Shown piece by piece: positions 25,559 through 39,000 of a stretch of 64,000 nucleotides of DNA. Positions within the stretch are counted from its first letter, which is position 1. Each line of letters starts with the position of its first letter. This stretch comes from Odobenus rosmarus divergens. Taxonomy: Eukaryota; Chordata; Mammalia; Carnivora; Odobenidae. The notes under the pieces were generated by a model, which ran no database searches, was not told the DNA's origin, and saw only the letters and a program-made list of their open reading frames with translations. The DNA lies in assembly GCF_000321225.1 (NCBI RefSeq), contig NW_004450939.1, forward strand, positions 1,384,293 through 1,448,292. The letters run 5' to 3'. Position numbers and translations under genes: made by a program.

Positions 25559-26009
25559 TAGAACTCTTAGGGAAAAAAGCCCTCCACTCTGCCTTTTTTC
25601 CAAGGAAGCGCAACTGAAAAATTATAATCATCTGGTGAGCCTCATCATTTTGGCTACATAAGATAATAATTTGATATGAATGGATTCATCTCTCTTTGCT
25701 TGTGTGTTCAGAGGAGTTTCAGTGTGGAGTGGCCTAGACAGGACAAGCCTTGTGAATGAGGCAGAAGATTAGTGAAAAAGAAATAGAGTGGCAGTTTGGA
25801 GTTGCAGGAAGAGAATTAACCTAGTCAATTCCTCACTCTACCCTTGATCAACAAGTTGCTTTTCAGCTTGTTTGAACATCTGCAAAGCAAGGCTTTAGAT
25901 CAGATAATATAGATATTTTGAGTTTGTATGGTTTCAATACTTTGTATGTCAGTACTCTTAACTTTGAGTTCATTTTAAAGATTTAAATTATAATGATAAA
26001 AACAGTGAA

Positions 26010-26225
26010 AAATAACAATCTTCATGAGCACTTACTATGTCCTAAGTGCATGCTTGTAACCTCTTTTAAGAAACCTCATGATATAGGTAGGGACTGTTAT
26101 TTCCATAATAATAGTCCAGAGAGGTGCAAAGCGGTTAAGTAACTTGCCCAAGGACACACAGCTAGTAAGTGGTGAAGCTGGGGTTTGAACTCAACTAGTT
26201 TGTCTTCAAAGCTTGAACTCTTTAA
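26010..26225 (-). repeat. MIR-type SINE, antisense
   Basis: TGAGCACTTACTATGTCCTA, AGTAACTTGCCCAAGGACAC and ACAGCTAGTAAGTGG, the reverse complement of the MIR core. Confidence 0.85.
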
Positions 26226-26834
26226 CTGTTAACTTAAAACACACAATTAAAAAAAACAAACCACATTAAAAAATTCAAATTTATCTTTTGTTAATCATTA
26301 AGACATAATACAATTATTTTGATTGACTAATAGATGGAATGACATTTTAAAATGTTCTCATAGGCCCTTGAGTAGTAGCTTTGATTTTGTGCGAAGTTTA
26401 GCAGGTTTTCTTTGCCCGACAACTCGATGCTTCCTATCAAAATATTCAACAACATCTCCTGACTTGTTCTTTCAGTGGAGACATCCTTTCCTAGCCAGAA
26501 TCGGCAGAAGTAGCAATAGCATGCATTGGCTTGTTCTGGAGGCTCGGGTGTGAAAACGGGTCGCATAGAGTAGAAGAGCTTCTATCATCTTGGCAGCAAA
26601 TGTCTTTGTTGTTGGTTTGTCTCTTTGAAAGAATTTCCAAAGACCAGTACAACAGACCCTTCTGTTGCAGGGTCCAAGAAAATGTAAGGGGGAAGAGTGG
26701 CAAGTTAGAAAATCAACTTCTGTTTCAACTGTAGCAGCCATAACTTGTGAGGAAAAATTCATAGCAATTTATAACAGCTGAGAGGAGGAGGGAAGACGCA
26801 GGAAGAAATATTGTCGGAACTTATTAGGCTGAGT

Positions 26835-27185
26835 GTTTATTACATATTAATTTTTTTGTCATATAAGAAGTTGTACATAATGAATGTGTATAAGTTGGTG
26901 AGGTTGGAGGTAAGTATACACCTATGAAACCATCACAACAGTCTATGCCATGAACCTATTCATCACCTCTAAAAGTTTTCTCCCTCTCTCTTATTATTAT
27001 GATTATTAGTGACAAGAACACTTAACATGAGATTTACCCTCTTAGCAAAGTTTAGGTATACAATACAGTATTGCTAACTATCAGTTCTGTGCTATACAGT
27101 AGATCTCTAGGACTTATTCATCTCGTCTAAATGAAACGTTGTGCTCTTTGACTAATCCTTCCACTTCCTATGACACAGTTTTCCA
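26835..27185 (-). mobile_element. Old LINE-1 3' fragment
   Basis: Antisense: CACCTATGAAACCATCACAA, CTATACAGTAGATCTCTAGG and ACTTATTCATCTCGTCTAAA resemble a mammalian L1 3' end. Confidence 0.65.
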
Positions 27186-27443
27186 CTGATCTAAAGTTGT
27201 GGATGTCAGCCCTGGATGAAAATAAAGAGTTTGGTCAAACAAGGTCTTTTCATTATGCCTTACTGAAAAAAGTTGGGTAGAAAATTTAGGTGAGTCTGTT
27301 CTTTTTAATAATAAATCTAGAGAGCAAACTCTGCATGCAGAAACTTTGTATCTGCAACATAAACCAAGCATCAGTGTCTGGTCCATGGGTCTGATGATGG
27401 AAAGACACTCCTTCAGCTACACCAAGCTACTTGCTTACCTGAG

Positions 27444-27473
27444 GCGCACACACGCATGTGCGTGTGTGTGTGT
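27444..27473 (+). repeat. Alternating CA/TG tract with central symmetry
   Basis: Thirty alternating bases, GCGCACACACGCATGTGCGT then a TG run. Confidence 0.9.
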
Positions 27474-28049
27474 TTTACCTCCAGGTTAGGACCACAAAAA
27501 TCTTACTATCAACATAGTCAGTTGGACATGGGAAGACATGACTGAAGTTAATCTCACTTTTTGTGTTTAAATACTCATTTTTGACTTAGTGACAATGCCT
27601 TTTTGCAGGAGTAGAAACCATATCATTATCCCATTTAAATAAATACAAGATTACCTGATTCTGTGCTGCTTTATAATTAAGAGAGTTTTTTTGCAATCCT
27701 CTCTTGGTTATGAAAGAATATAAATACTTCCTCTGCCTTCTGAAGAAATGAGGACATACATATTCTTTCAGTCTCAGTGTTTTGCTTATATTAGAATTTG
27801 CCGCTCTGTGTTTTCACACAACTTTTACTGTTTGCTAATTTAATAAGGACAAATTCAGCACACAGAAAACATCAGAGATGTTCCAAGGCATAAATTTAAA
27901 AATATGATGGCACTTCATGGAATAAAAGTGGAGAGGGAGATGGCATTGAGGAGTAAAATAGTTGTAGTTGTTCAAATGTGTTGTTTTCCACAAATCATGA
28001 AAACACTGAGGTGGAAGGACCCATTTAAAGTTATCATTTAAAAAATATG

Positions 28050-28375
28050 AAACGGAATAAAACAGAAGTCAGGGTCTTAGATACAGAGAACAGACTGGTG
28101 ATTGCCAAAGGTGGGGCATGGGAGCTGGGGGAAATGGGAGAAAGGGGTCAAAAGGTACAAAATTACAGTTATAAATAAGTCATGGGGATATGATGTACAA
28201 CATGCTTACTATAGTTAATAATACTGAATTGCATATTTGAAAGTCGTGAAGAGGTAGATATTACAAGTCCTTATCACAAGAAAAAAATTTTTTTTGTAAC
28301 TATCTATGGTGATGGATGTTACCTAGACTTACTGTGGTGATCATTTCACAATATATAATAATATTGAATCAAAAT
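28050..28375 (+). mobile_element. Old LINE-1 3' fragment
   Basis: Sense: CAGACTGGTGATTGCCAAAG, GTACAAAATTACAGTTATAA, ATAATACTGAATTGCATATT and GTGGTGATCATTTCACAATA follow an L1 3' UTR. Confidence 0.75.
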
Positions 28376-28904
28376 CTCTCTATATAAAGTTATTTTTATA
28401 TCTAGCTACATGTCACACATAACTTCTTTTACATAGTGTGCTATCAAAGTAATCCTTCAGGAGTTTACCAGAAAAGAGATTCCATGACTTTCAGGTAGTT
28501 TGTTTTTCTTATTAAATGTGAAAGAGATGCCATTGTGCCCTGAAAAATAACCTCACATATACTTCAAAATAGCAGCAAATCATATATTTGCATTCTTTCT
28601 ATCTATTCCTCTGTCTCTACCTTTTTATCTTTTTTCTACCTCCTAATCCTAGATATATATAGAAATATATAGATTGCCCTGTCCTCTATGCCCAAATAGA
28701 TATATTTGCCTACAATGTACTGCTTCTTGAATCTTTAAAATTATATCTAGATTTCTAGTCTTTTAAAAATTATTCTCATTGTTTTCTTTGTATTTCTTCC
28801 AATTTTTCATGCTCTACTTAAGTCTTAGAGCTGAAAGCAAGCAGATTATTTTGACAGAGTAATAATATGTATTATTATTACTGAATAACTATAGATAAAC
28901 CTTT

Positions 28905-29045
28905 ACATTTGTGTCACTTTACTGAATGACCTTGAGGGAGTAATTTGCTTCTTTGGGTCTCTGTTTTCCTGACTATAATCAGGGTTACTGTAAGAATTAA
29001 ATCAGAATATGTAGCGAACTGTCTTGGCCACCTGGTAGGGCTTTA
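28905..29045 (+). repeat. MIR SINE fragment
   Basis: GAATGACCTTGAGGGAGTAA, TTGGGTCTCTGTTTTCCTG and TACTGTAAGAATTAAATCAG match the MIR core. Confidence 0.6.
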
Positions 29046-30419
29046 CCAGTGTCTAGTTTCTTCCTGCTCTGGTAACTGTATCCATTTGCACTTGTTCTTT
29101 TAGACCATCATTTTCTTGAGTTTTAATTGTATCTCCATTGTGTTTAGATTTTTCTGTTTTGCATTTGTTAAAAAGAAAGTCTATGTATAAAAGAAAAAGA
29201 AAGTAAAGGCACCAACCTTGAAGGGTCCATGTCTTTGTCACCGAGAGATCAGGCAGAGCAGAAGGAATCTCAGTATTCACTGTGGAAAACGTGTTGCTTC
29301 TGGCACCTGGAAATCAGTTATCTTCCTTTCTTTATCAGTTATCCCCCTTACTTAAAAATGATCTCAGACTGTGCTGTCGAACAAGTATTAAACCATATAA
29401 TCTCTGATTCAGAGTTACTTTTTGTAGACCCAGTAAAGGAGTGCAGAAAAAGCTGAATTGCCAATAACAAGAAGGGAAGATCCTTAACGTTTACTTGCTT
29501 CTTAATTGTTAGTTGCATTGAAGCTTGTCAGTTGAGTGTGTTTTTTTCACACTCTTCCTTGATTTTTGAAAGTTAAGGTACATTGATCTTGCTGTTTTTA
29601 TTCTTCAAACTTTCTATAAATCAGAGAATCAGGTGATATTTTTGGAATTTACCTACAGGGGCTTCATTTTTCCTGGAGTTGATTTGGAACATCAGAGTCA
29701 AGCCTCCCACTTTTCTTCACTCAATATCCACTCTAATCCAGTTTCTGCTCCTCATACAGCAGATCCAAGTTGAATTGTTTAAATCCAAATTTAAAGAATG
29801 AGGAAGGTCAGCCAAGGCAAGATTTGAAGTTCCAAAGGGACTTTTTGTGGCATCCCTTTAAAGGAAGACGTAAAAAAAAAAGAAAAGGCATTTACTAGGA
29901 GACAGACCCAGGCTGGGGGCACATTTTTCATCATGTTACGCTAACAACCTTACCTTCTCTTTACTCCAGTTTTGCTCTCTGAGGCATCATAGCATGTCAG
30001 AACTTTTGCCTGAAAGATCATTCCAAACTACCAAACAAATAATAAACGAGTTAAAGCATCTAGTTAATAAAAGCCTGCCCTGACCTCATCTAGCACCTCA
30101 TCCAGCACTATTCCACCTGAAGAAGAGATCTGGAGTCCCCAGGTATTTCCTTCCTGCCTGGGAGGATGGACAAAAGGTATCGGCTGGAAAAAAATGTAAA
30201 ATACTGATAAAAATACATATGTAAGTCAGTTTCTTACCTTATATTTCTTAGTAACTATTAATTATAGAGAGTAGTTCACCTTTTACTAAATGGTTAAGAA
30301 GTACTCCTAAGTTTGTTGCCAAACAGTTTTATTACAACAGTGTTACACTGTTAAAGTTTTAGTGTATACTGTTTAAAATTTATAATACATCCAGTAAAAA
30401 GACAGTTTTAAACTTTTTT

Positions 30420-32438
30420 TTTTTGCTTAAAACAATTTTTATTTTTGGTGAAAAAATACAGATACATTTTTGCTTTGAATTTACTTTTACATGGCAAATC
30501 AATTTGAGGTCCTCCTAGACAAGATGAATCTATTTTCATGTTAAAACACATTTAATTTCAATTTTTCCCTTACAAAGCCTTTACTGCGATGACATAGTTT
30601 CCTCTGTAGTTTGGTAAGGCAGAAAATTCCCATTTCATGATAAGTTGGGTTTTTAGAGGCAATGCCAAAATACTTTGAGGATCCTGAAGACACTTTTGAA
30701 CTTGAAATAAGGATTATTATGATTATTAATGTAATTCTCATGAATCACAGAGGCACAAATCAACCATGTGTGATCCAGACCCCAGAGCAAGCTTCCAGTG
30801 AGGAGAGGTCTCAGTGGTAATAGCAAGGCAACTTCCTCAGGACCTGGCAGCTGCTTCCTGGGGTCTAATTCCCGTCACCTCAAGCTGGGCACACTGCAGG
30901 TGTTGTTGAAACAGCGGGCTTGTCTTGAAAGAACAGATTGCCTGCACTTCTTGGCCATCCTTAGCACATACCTTCCTGGTAGTCATGGCGCCAGGGAGAG
31001 GGAAGGATGTTAGATGTAGGGACATTTAGGAGGTGTCTTTCCCCCCAGGGATCCTTAGGACTTTTATCCTTCTGTGTTAAAACACACTTTATTACTTTGC
31101 ATTCCATCTGGAAAAACAAATAGGTTTTGAATAGGGCAACAAAACAAAACAAAACAGAGAGGAGTATTTTATATACGATTAGAGATAATGGAGCTGGACA
31201 ATGACCTTGTAAAGACTCAGCTAAGACAAGAATGTTGATAAGAAGGTAGGGTGTTCTCTAGGGGCTAAAGGCTGAAGGTCTGGAATGAATGACCACAGAT
31301 GATTTGAAGAACTGCATTGCTCTTAGGGCAACATGCATGAAGTAATAAATTTGGAATCTTCATTGTTATGCTAGACAATTAAGTTGCTGTAGCTGTTTCA
31401 AAGGAGTGAGGCTTAATAAAATAATAGAGGTTACTGATAATCCCTTTCCATCTCCCTTTTTGACTTGAAATGGGGCTTATAATACATATTCAAAAATGTC
31501 ACCATAAGTTAATCTAGTCAGAGGCCTCTTTTTCTTATGAGAAAAACCAGGTTTTGTATTCTCACAAAGTCTGTAGACATTGTTAGCATAATAAACATCA
31601 CTATATGTCATATGCAAGTTACATCTATCCACTGACATTTAAAAAATAGAGAGTAATTTTTGAGAACTATTAACACAGGATTTGTACTGAGAAGTGTGTA
31701 GGAAGGAGCTCAGTGTAGGATATTTTCTTCGGATAGATCCTTTCAAAGTAATTTAGAAAAATACAAAATATTATTTACACCATACTAAACTTTCCTAAAT
31801 GTTCTATGATATTTCCTTATCAAATTGTCTTATTTTGAGAATTGAGGAATATAGATATAGCAAGTTTAATGCATAAGCCAATAGCCCTTAACTTGTGCAA
31901 AAATGCACTTAGGGTCTCCCAACACCAAGAAGATGGCAAAAACTCAGCTGCAACAACTTCCTTTTTCTAAGCAGCTCAAAATGCTTTAGCAAAGACCTTA
32001 TGACTCTTACATCATTATTAGTGACATAAGAAAAGGTGACAGAGACAAGAACTGGGGCTCTTGACTCCAAGTGCTTAATCCACTAAAACACGCTGCATTT
32101 TATTTAAAGTGACAAATACCTTTCTTTGGTACTGCAAAAAAGAGAAGTTTTAAAGTTGTTAATTACTAATTGAAAATTTCCCACTGGATACGATCTTAAG
32201 ATTTTTTTTTTGAAAAACATCAAGATTTACTACCACTTGAATGGTATTTGAGAAGTGAGAGGTACAACATATCCAGTTTGGGGATATCAACTAGAAAATT
32301 TAAAAGAATCAAGCTTGGTTTAGGAGAGTACCAAATAAGTGCCCAATTAGACCAGTACTGTGAGCTTTTTTATGCTCCTTTGAACAATTTGGTCCAAATA
32401 ATTATATTCAACTAATTTATTATTCCAGTTCATTCTCG
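30420..32438 (-). other. DSG3: Probable DSG3 3' untranslated region
   Basis: About 2 kb after the DSG3 stop with no young SINE and only faint repeat traces, which fits a long 3' UTR. On the minus strand AATAAA occurs at 32416-32421 (18 bases after the stop), 32099-32104, 31088-31093, 30438-30443 and 30328-30333. I favour the 30438 or 30328 signals because human DSG3 has a UTR of roughly 2 kb or more. The end point is inferred, not seen. Confidence 0.4.
30438..30443 (-). other. Candidate DSG3 polyadenylation signal AATAAA
   Basis: AATAAA on the minus strand about 2.0 kb past the DSG3 stop, in an A/T-rich stretch, with a second one 110 bases further on (30328-30333). The downstream GU-rich element is weak. 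Chosen by distance only. Confidence 0.3.
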
Positions 32439-33056
32439 TCATATTAGATGGGAACAAGGATCTTCTGTACAAATCCTATTATGTGACCCCTGTAGCTCCA
32501 TCGGAGTTTGTAGGTTGCCAGGAGCATTGGAAATGGGACAAATCACCCTTTCTGTCACTATTACATTTTGCGTGAGAAGTGGCTCAGAGACTGTAGTAGA
32601 AGGTTGCACTAGAGAACCAGAGGCTGAGTAAGTCTCCGTTACCAAATAACTACCATGCTGCAAAGGGTCAGGGATGGAAATGGCTGGTTGGAGAAGAGAG
32701 CCAGAAGCAGACAAAGCAGAAGTTCCTTGACTGCCCGACAAAGTCTGGCCTCTAACAGATTCTGGCTGTTGGACTCCTAGGGAATAGCCACAGGATTCAA
32801 TCCCAAAATGGCTGTCTTTGGATGGTGGCTGAGATTGTTTGGCTTCATCATCGATCCCGAGGCTTATCTCTGCAAGTTTTTTAAATTTGGGGCCGAGCGA
32901 GTCCAGGAAGCTGTCATCCAGCTCATCGGCAATAAAACTGCAACAACCCAAGGAGCCCACGGGAGAACTGGGAGCACCCATTCCTTCGTTATCATAGATC
33001 AGCAAGCAGTCATTTGCTTCCTGGGCATCGTCTTCTTCTGCACAGGCAAATGCTTT
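32439..33056 (-). CDS. DSG3: DSG3 exon 16 (coding part): catenin-binding segment and desmoglein repeats
   Basis: 206 codons including TGA, from [20 protein letters not shown] to [30 protein letters not shown] and [18 protein letters not shown] form the intracellular cadherin-typical segment that binds plakoglobin. Two desmoglein unit repeats follow ([15 protein letters not shown] and [12 protein letters not shown]), as expected for DSG3. The acceptor is CATCTTTAG. Confidence 0.97.
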   Translation of the reverse strand, partial: KAFACAEEDDAQEANDCLLIYDNEGMGAPSSPVGSLGCCSFIADELDDSFLDSLGPKFKKLAEISLGIDDEAKQSQPPSKDSHFGIESCGYSLGVQQPESVRGQTLSGSQGTSALSASGSLLQPAISIPDPLQHGSYLVTETYSASGSLVQPSTTVSEPLLTQNVIVTERVICPISNAPGNLQTPMELQGSHNRICTEDPCSHLI

Positions 33057-36000
33057 CTAAAGATGGAGAAAAGTGGAAAAAATGAATTTAGAAGAGTCTC
33101 AGTTGAAGAATACAATACTGTTCATAGAACTCGAGGATTGATCACGAATGCATAATTTAGGTAATCCATAGAAGTAAAGGCATACTCTGTATATGAATAA
33201 TCTTGTTACACAAATTATCGGGTGTTTGGAGAACAGTGTAGTAGACATTCCTTCAAAACTGAGTCTGGCCTACGCTCATGTTTTAAGTCTGGGTTTTGAG
33301 GGCATTTACATGGATTTAGACCTACAAAACCAATGTGTTCAAAGCTTGGAGGTTATTCACTGGGCCAAGTGTGGGGGTCCCTGTGTGTGCTTGTGTTTAT
33401 GCTTGTCTTTGTGTTTGTGGGTGGGAGGCAGGCATCCCACTTGCACCATCTAAGCCAGCTCTCAGCCAGTCTGGGGCCTTTGCCTAGACTCCCCAACCCA
33501 TGCGGGAGCCTGACCCATAACTAAGGCCCACACCACACCTCAGAATATCCCAAGAGTCCTCATCCCAAACAGGCTTTCCCTGCCAGTCAGTGTGAGGCTC
33601 CACCTTCTCAGCAACAGGTCCAATCTTGGAACTTACCGGCTCTGATACCAAAACTCTGTATGAAATCTGTTCTAATGATGCACCAACCATGAGGCAAGAC
33701 CTGCCTCTTAAAGTCTTCTCTTCTTTTTTTTTTTTTAAAGATTTTATTTATTTATTTGAGAGGGAGAATGAGAGAGAGAGAGAGCACATGAGAGGAGGGA
33801 GGGTCAGAGGGAGACGCAGACTCCCTGCTGAGCAGGGAGCCTGATGCGGGACTTGATCCTGGAACTCCAGGATCATGACCTGAGCCGAAGGCAGTCGCTT
33901 AACCAACTGAGCCAACCAGGCACCCTAAAGTCTTCTCTTCTTAAACCCTTGTTCCTTTCAGTTCTCTGCTTCCTGACACTTCATCTGATCTTTGATCACA
34001 TCCCTTTTTTCCCCACTTTTATTTTTGGGTAATTAATTAAATGGTTCTTCAGCATTTTGGGCATGGACTCCTTTGAAAATGTGAAGAGTACTATAACCCT
34101 GTCTCAGAAAAACGTGCACATTTGACATACTTTATGGTATAGGAAACACAAAATAAGCTGCTTTGTATTTCTAAAGAGGATGCTGCTGATCCTGACACGC
34201 AAAAGATTTTGCTTTCCATTGTTATTTCAGTCAGAAGGAGGAGGTTCCATTTGCTATATTATCTCCCTTTGTGTCTATCTACCATTTTTCCTTTTGACTA
34301 GTAGCCCAGTTTTGGCAGCCATCTTAGGTTATCTGCATTATTTCGGCAAGAACCCTAATTTTTTCTTATATTTTAAGAAGCTGTAAGTACAACAACAACA
34401 ACAACGAATTGCAAAACTGAAGTGTAGTCAAGTAAAAAGATCTCTAATGTACACAAGATAACAAAGCCACAGAGCTTTCCACCAAATTACCTGAGAAAAA
34501 TAGGAGTCCAGGAAATTCATGCTTACTGCTCCTTCACCATAGTCTTTAATGGTTCCTCCAGTGGAATGCCTTGTTCTCATCGTTCCAGACTGTCCTGCAG
34601 AACCAATGCCAAGTCCAGTGGCTGCTCCAAATCCTGCAGCAGCTCCAGATCCTGTAGCTGCTCCAAGCTTGGTGGTCAGTTCCATTCCCGAGGCTCCTTC
34701 CACCACTGTCCCTCCAGCATATGTATTTGTACAAACTTCTAAAAACAGGGGAGAAAATTCTGTAGCATCTTATGTTGTAATTTTTTTTTTTACTGTTTTT
34801 TGATATCGATGGGTAAACACCAAGTAGAGCAGATAAGTGGGAGAAATTACAATTATATGACTGGAGATAATAAAAACATCCTATGACCTGTTATGAGAGA
34901 GTAACAGAGCAGATGAGGCTGTAACAGAGGATCTTAGCAGATGGAATAGCTCTGGAAACATACAAATTAAAAAATATACACAGGAAATAGATTTTCAGTG
35001 ACAACAGCCAGAAATAGAAAAGTAGAAACAGAATATTCAGCACACAGCCGCGGAAAGCTTCTAGTGCAATGCTTATTTGTTTTCAGGAAAAAAGAAATTA
35101 AAATTAAGCTATCATATTGCTTTCAATATGGAAACCAAAGAAGAAACATACAAAATGTAATCATGCAAATTAGCAGATGCTAATTTAGTGTCTTGGTGCC
35201 TGAAGAAAATTTAAAGAGTTATGACTACTCTCCCTATTACCTTTACATTACACTTTCATGGAAAGTTAATTTTTTTTAGAGAATTCTGAATATAGTTTTT
35301 GCTATGTAATTATAATGGGAAAAGCAGGTGAGGATGGGGTAGCTGATAAAGGCAGACATTTTGGGGTGATCTCATGCAGATTTTGCAGGCTAGACATTTA
35401 AAAACAATCTATTGCTAAGTATGGAATTAATATAAATCTTAATATTAGGCATTAGGTCTTATTGTTTCTCTAGTTTATGCTTTAACTGTGGCACTGAGAA
35501 ATATGAATAAAACAGTCCTTTGGCAAACCAAAGAAATAAGTAATTTCACCTATATGAGAACATAAACAATCTTGTCCCCTTATGACTGAATTAAAATTGG
35601 TACTTGAACTCAAATTAGGGTATTGTTAGTTCTGGGGAAGGAAGAAGGGCAGTAAGATCGAGGATGTGCACACATGAGGTTTAACTGCAAATATTACCAA
35701 AGTTAAGAATAGTTAAAAGTTGAGTGGTAGGTACACAGTATTTGGGATATCTTCCTTTACATTTTTCTACATGTGTGAAATCTTTTCTAATTAAAAAATT
35801 AGTAATTGACTGAGAGCTATATACTTCACTTTATTAAAGTTTGGAAAATGTATAATAAATCTTTGGATATTAAAAATGGTGGTATCAGTGGGCAATGAAT
35901 TTCAATGAACTTACTGAAACCCAAGCTTGGCTCTGTAATTGACTAATATACTAATAGTAAATCATTTCATTGAAACCCTGTTTCAGTGGTAACATCTCCC

Positions 36001-39000
36001 AGCATGTGTACATATACGCCAATTATTAAGAGAATGATTTAGAACACTTATTATTTTTCAGTATTTCTTATTTAACCCAGTATTGCCTTCAAAAATCCAT
36101 TTGATGTTCACTTACCAGAATTTTCCATGAAATCGGCTCCATTGGCAGTGATAGGTGGCACGCGAATATTTGTGATTTCCTGCAAACCATGTTCAAAAAA
36201 TAAATATATTTAAAATGAACCAGATTTCTTGGTACTATGGGTGAAATGTGGCTCTTTGCAAAAGGTAACTTTAGGAGAAGGACAAATTCTCGCAGGAGTA
36301 ACCATTTTTATGATTAGACATCTGAAGAGCTATGATTCTAAAAGGCTCCATTTATTTCAGTACTGACTCACAAAGGTCTTTAAAGGTCAAGGAGTGTCTT
36401 ATTTTTATACCACATTACCCCATTTCCTATCTGAATATAAATCTAATTTTGCTCTATATGATTGAGGTAAATGTTTTAGAAACTGGTCCTCACCTTGTCT
36501 TCAGGATGGGCTCCTTCGATTCCCCACGGATGAATTGTTCCTTCTGAACCATCAGGAACTGGGATAAATCCTCCTGTCACTCCCCGGATAGGACCCACCC
36601 CGCAGTCACAGGTCAGCAGCAGAAGGGGGGCCACTAGTTATAAAGGAAAATAAAATAGCGGAACATTTGAATCATTTGGAAACAATGCGACATGACAATT
36701 GTCTGAAACATTAGGAAGAAAATACAGTATTTTCAGGACTCATGGACAAGCTAATAGAAAGCAAAATTAGTTTCTACAAAATAAAATGTAAACTAAGCAT
36801 CCTAAAATTTCATACAATTATGAAACTGGAGGAGGCTGATCTGATCATTCTTGTGATATGTATATTTTCTTAAAATAGTTTGATGAATGATAAAGATTGT
36901 CGTTCAGTTGTTCAGTTCCTCAATCCTTTTCTGTAATATATATTATTGTATATAATAAAATAATATAAATGTAATATATATTATTGCATTTATTTGTACA
37001 TTTTGAGGCAATGCATATTATGTCAGGTGAATACACACCTGGATGGTCAGGATTTTAGGTGGGCAGGATAATGTTTCTGTAATCTGGACTCTACTCATCT
37101 CTTAGTACACAGCAATTAACCAGAAAACTCCCTCAGCAACTAGAGTGATGAGCTAATACCATTGCACTCTTAATTGTGATTTAAGAATCCCTAGCTTGGA
37201 GGGGCTTTCCTGTCAGGGTAATTTTCATTCTTTCTGTGCATATCTGTCACATCTCAGCAATCTTTAGATTAACATCATTCTCATGCTAATGGACCAAGAG
37301 CTAAATACTAAACTCTCTCTCGAAAGGAAATTCTGGAAAGCTAGGTAGTTAGTGACCCCACCCCCACCTCTGGCCTCTCAAGATCTATTGAATCCTCAGG
37401 TTTGAATTCTGTCCACCTAGAGGTAGTCTAGTGAGGGCTTGTAGGGTTTGAACTTTGGCTCCACCTCTCACCAGCTGGGTAAGTTTTATCATCTTTCTTG
37501 CCTCTAGTAACTCATACAGAGAATGGGAGAATAAATATTATCTACATGACAAGTAGTTGTGAGGATTAAATGAGTTAGCTGTATAAGTAAAGGACACTAG
37601 TGAGTGCTATGAGGATTTGCTAGTATTTTCTGGAAGGGCTACATCAGTAAGGCAAATTAGGTTGGTCCTATATTATAAATAAAATAGGTTGGACATAATT
37701 GATGTATTTTCTTAAAATTTAATATAATATTTGTATAAATGATACTTCTACAGGCTTTTTTTAAAAAAGATTTTATTCATTTATTTGAGAGAGAGAATGA
37801 GATAGAGAGCATGAGAGGGGGGAGGGTCAGAGGGAGAAGCAGACTCCCCACTGAGCAGGAAGCCCTATGTGGGATTCAATCCCGGGACTCCAGGATCATG
37901 ACCTGAACGGAAGGCAGTCGCTTAAGCAACTGAGCCATCCAGGCGCCCTCTTCTACAAGCTTTTTTTTATTTATTGCCATTCTTAATTCTATGACTTTGT
38001 TAAGTGTGTGGGAAGAATTGAATATTGTTAGTTGACAAATTAGTTTTTAAGGTGATGGATGTACACCTGAATGGTGAGTATTTTTAGGTGGGCATAAATT
38101 GTCTTTTAGAGATCTTGCTTATCATAGTTATCTGCAATATATATTTGGTTTTTATATGTGTATCCAGAAAAAGTTTTTCGAAGTGTTGAGTGCATTTCTA
38201 CAGACTGAAAAATGTATGTTTTATCCTGCACAAAAATTAAAACATGGCATGTTTTCAAATGGTAGGAGCACAGGAAGCAAATATGATTGTGGGAATAACA
38301 TGGTGTACTTTCTCTGATTGCCATCCTGAGCCAAAATCCCAAATGTACAATGGCTTGCCTCTGGGATATATCTACACCCTAAAAGTCAGTATTTCAAAAT
38401 GAAACTTATCACTGCCACCCTGTGTATCTGTGCTTCATCTAATGTTTTCAATTTCATTTAATGGTTTAAGTGACAATGGAATTGAATGGTTCATCTGGAT
38501 TTCTTATCCACTCTTCATATTCCTTAGTCTCCAAATTTTCTCCATGTAATGCCTCACACACTTATCCTTTCCTTTCCAGTCTCATGTCTAAATCTGGCTT
38601 TTAACTCTCTTTAAAACTAGTAGAATAACCTCCTGTTATTTCCTTTCTAATTTACAGTACACAGCGCTGCCGATGTTATCTTTCTAAAACACAAATATGA
38701 ACATGGGAGGCTTTTATTTAGATACTTTCAGCAACTCTTTTTTCTCAGAGCTTAAAGCACAAATACCATAACATATATACGTAAGCCCTTTCAAATTGGT
38801 ACCAGTGCATTCTCCAGTTTCATCTCCTTGACTGTCCACAATCTCCCTGCATTAGCAGGGAGGTGTAATTCCTAAAACATGCAAAGCATTTTCTGGGTTT
38901 GGCTCATGCTGTTACCCTTTGGCAACACATTTCCCTTTTTTTGTACTTTCTATATCCTACTCATTTTCCAAGGCTCAAATTGATGATTGATTCTCTTACT

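Larger units (their letters stand above)
16911..30419. other. Spacer between DSG3 and DSG2
   Basis: No protein-coding gene recognised. Contains MIR, L2, L1 and SINE copies listed separately, a (TG)n tract near 20600, a (CA/TG) palindrome-like tract near 27450, and one candidate spliced exon on the plus strand at 24178-24272. Segments 18000-19270, 19700-20590, 20700-21760, 22650-24170, 24280-25430, 25575-26000, 27500-28050 and 29050-30420 show nothing further I can name. Enhancers serving the desmoglein cluster may lie here, but the sequence does not show them directly. Confidence 0.55.
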
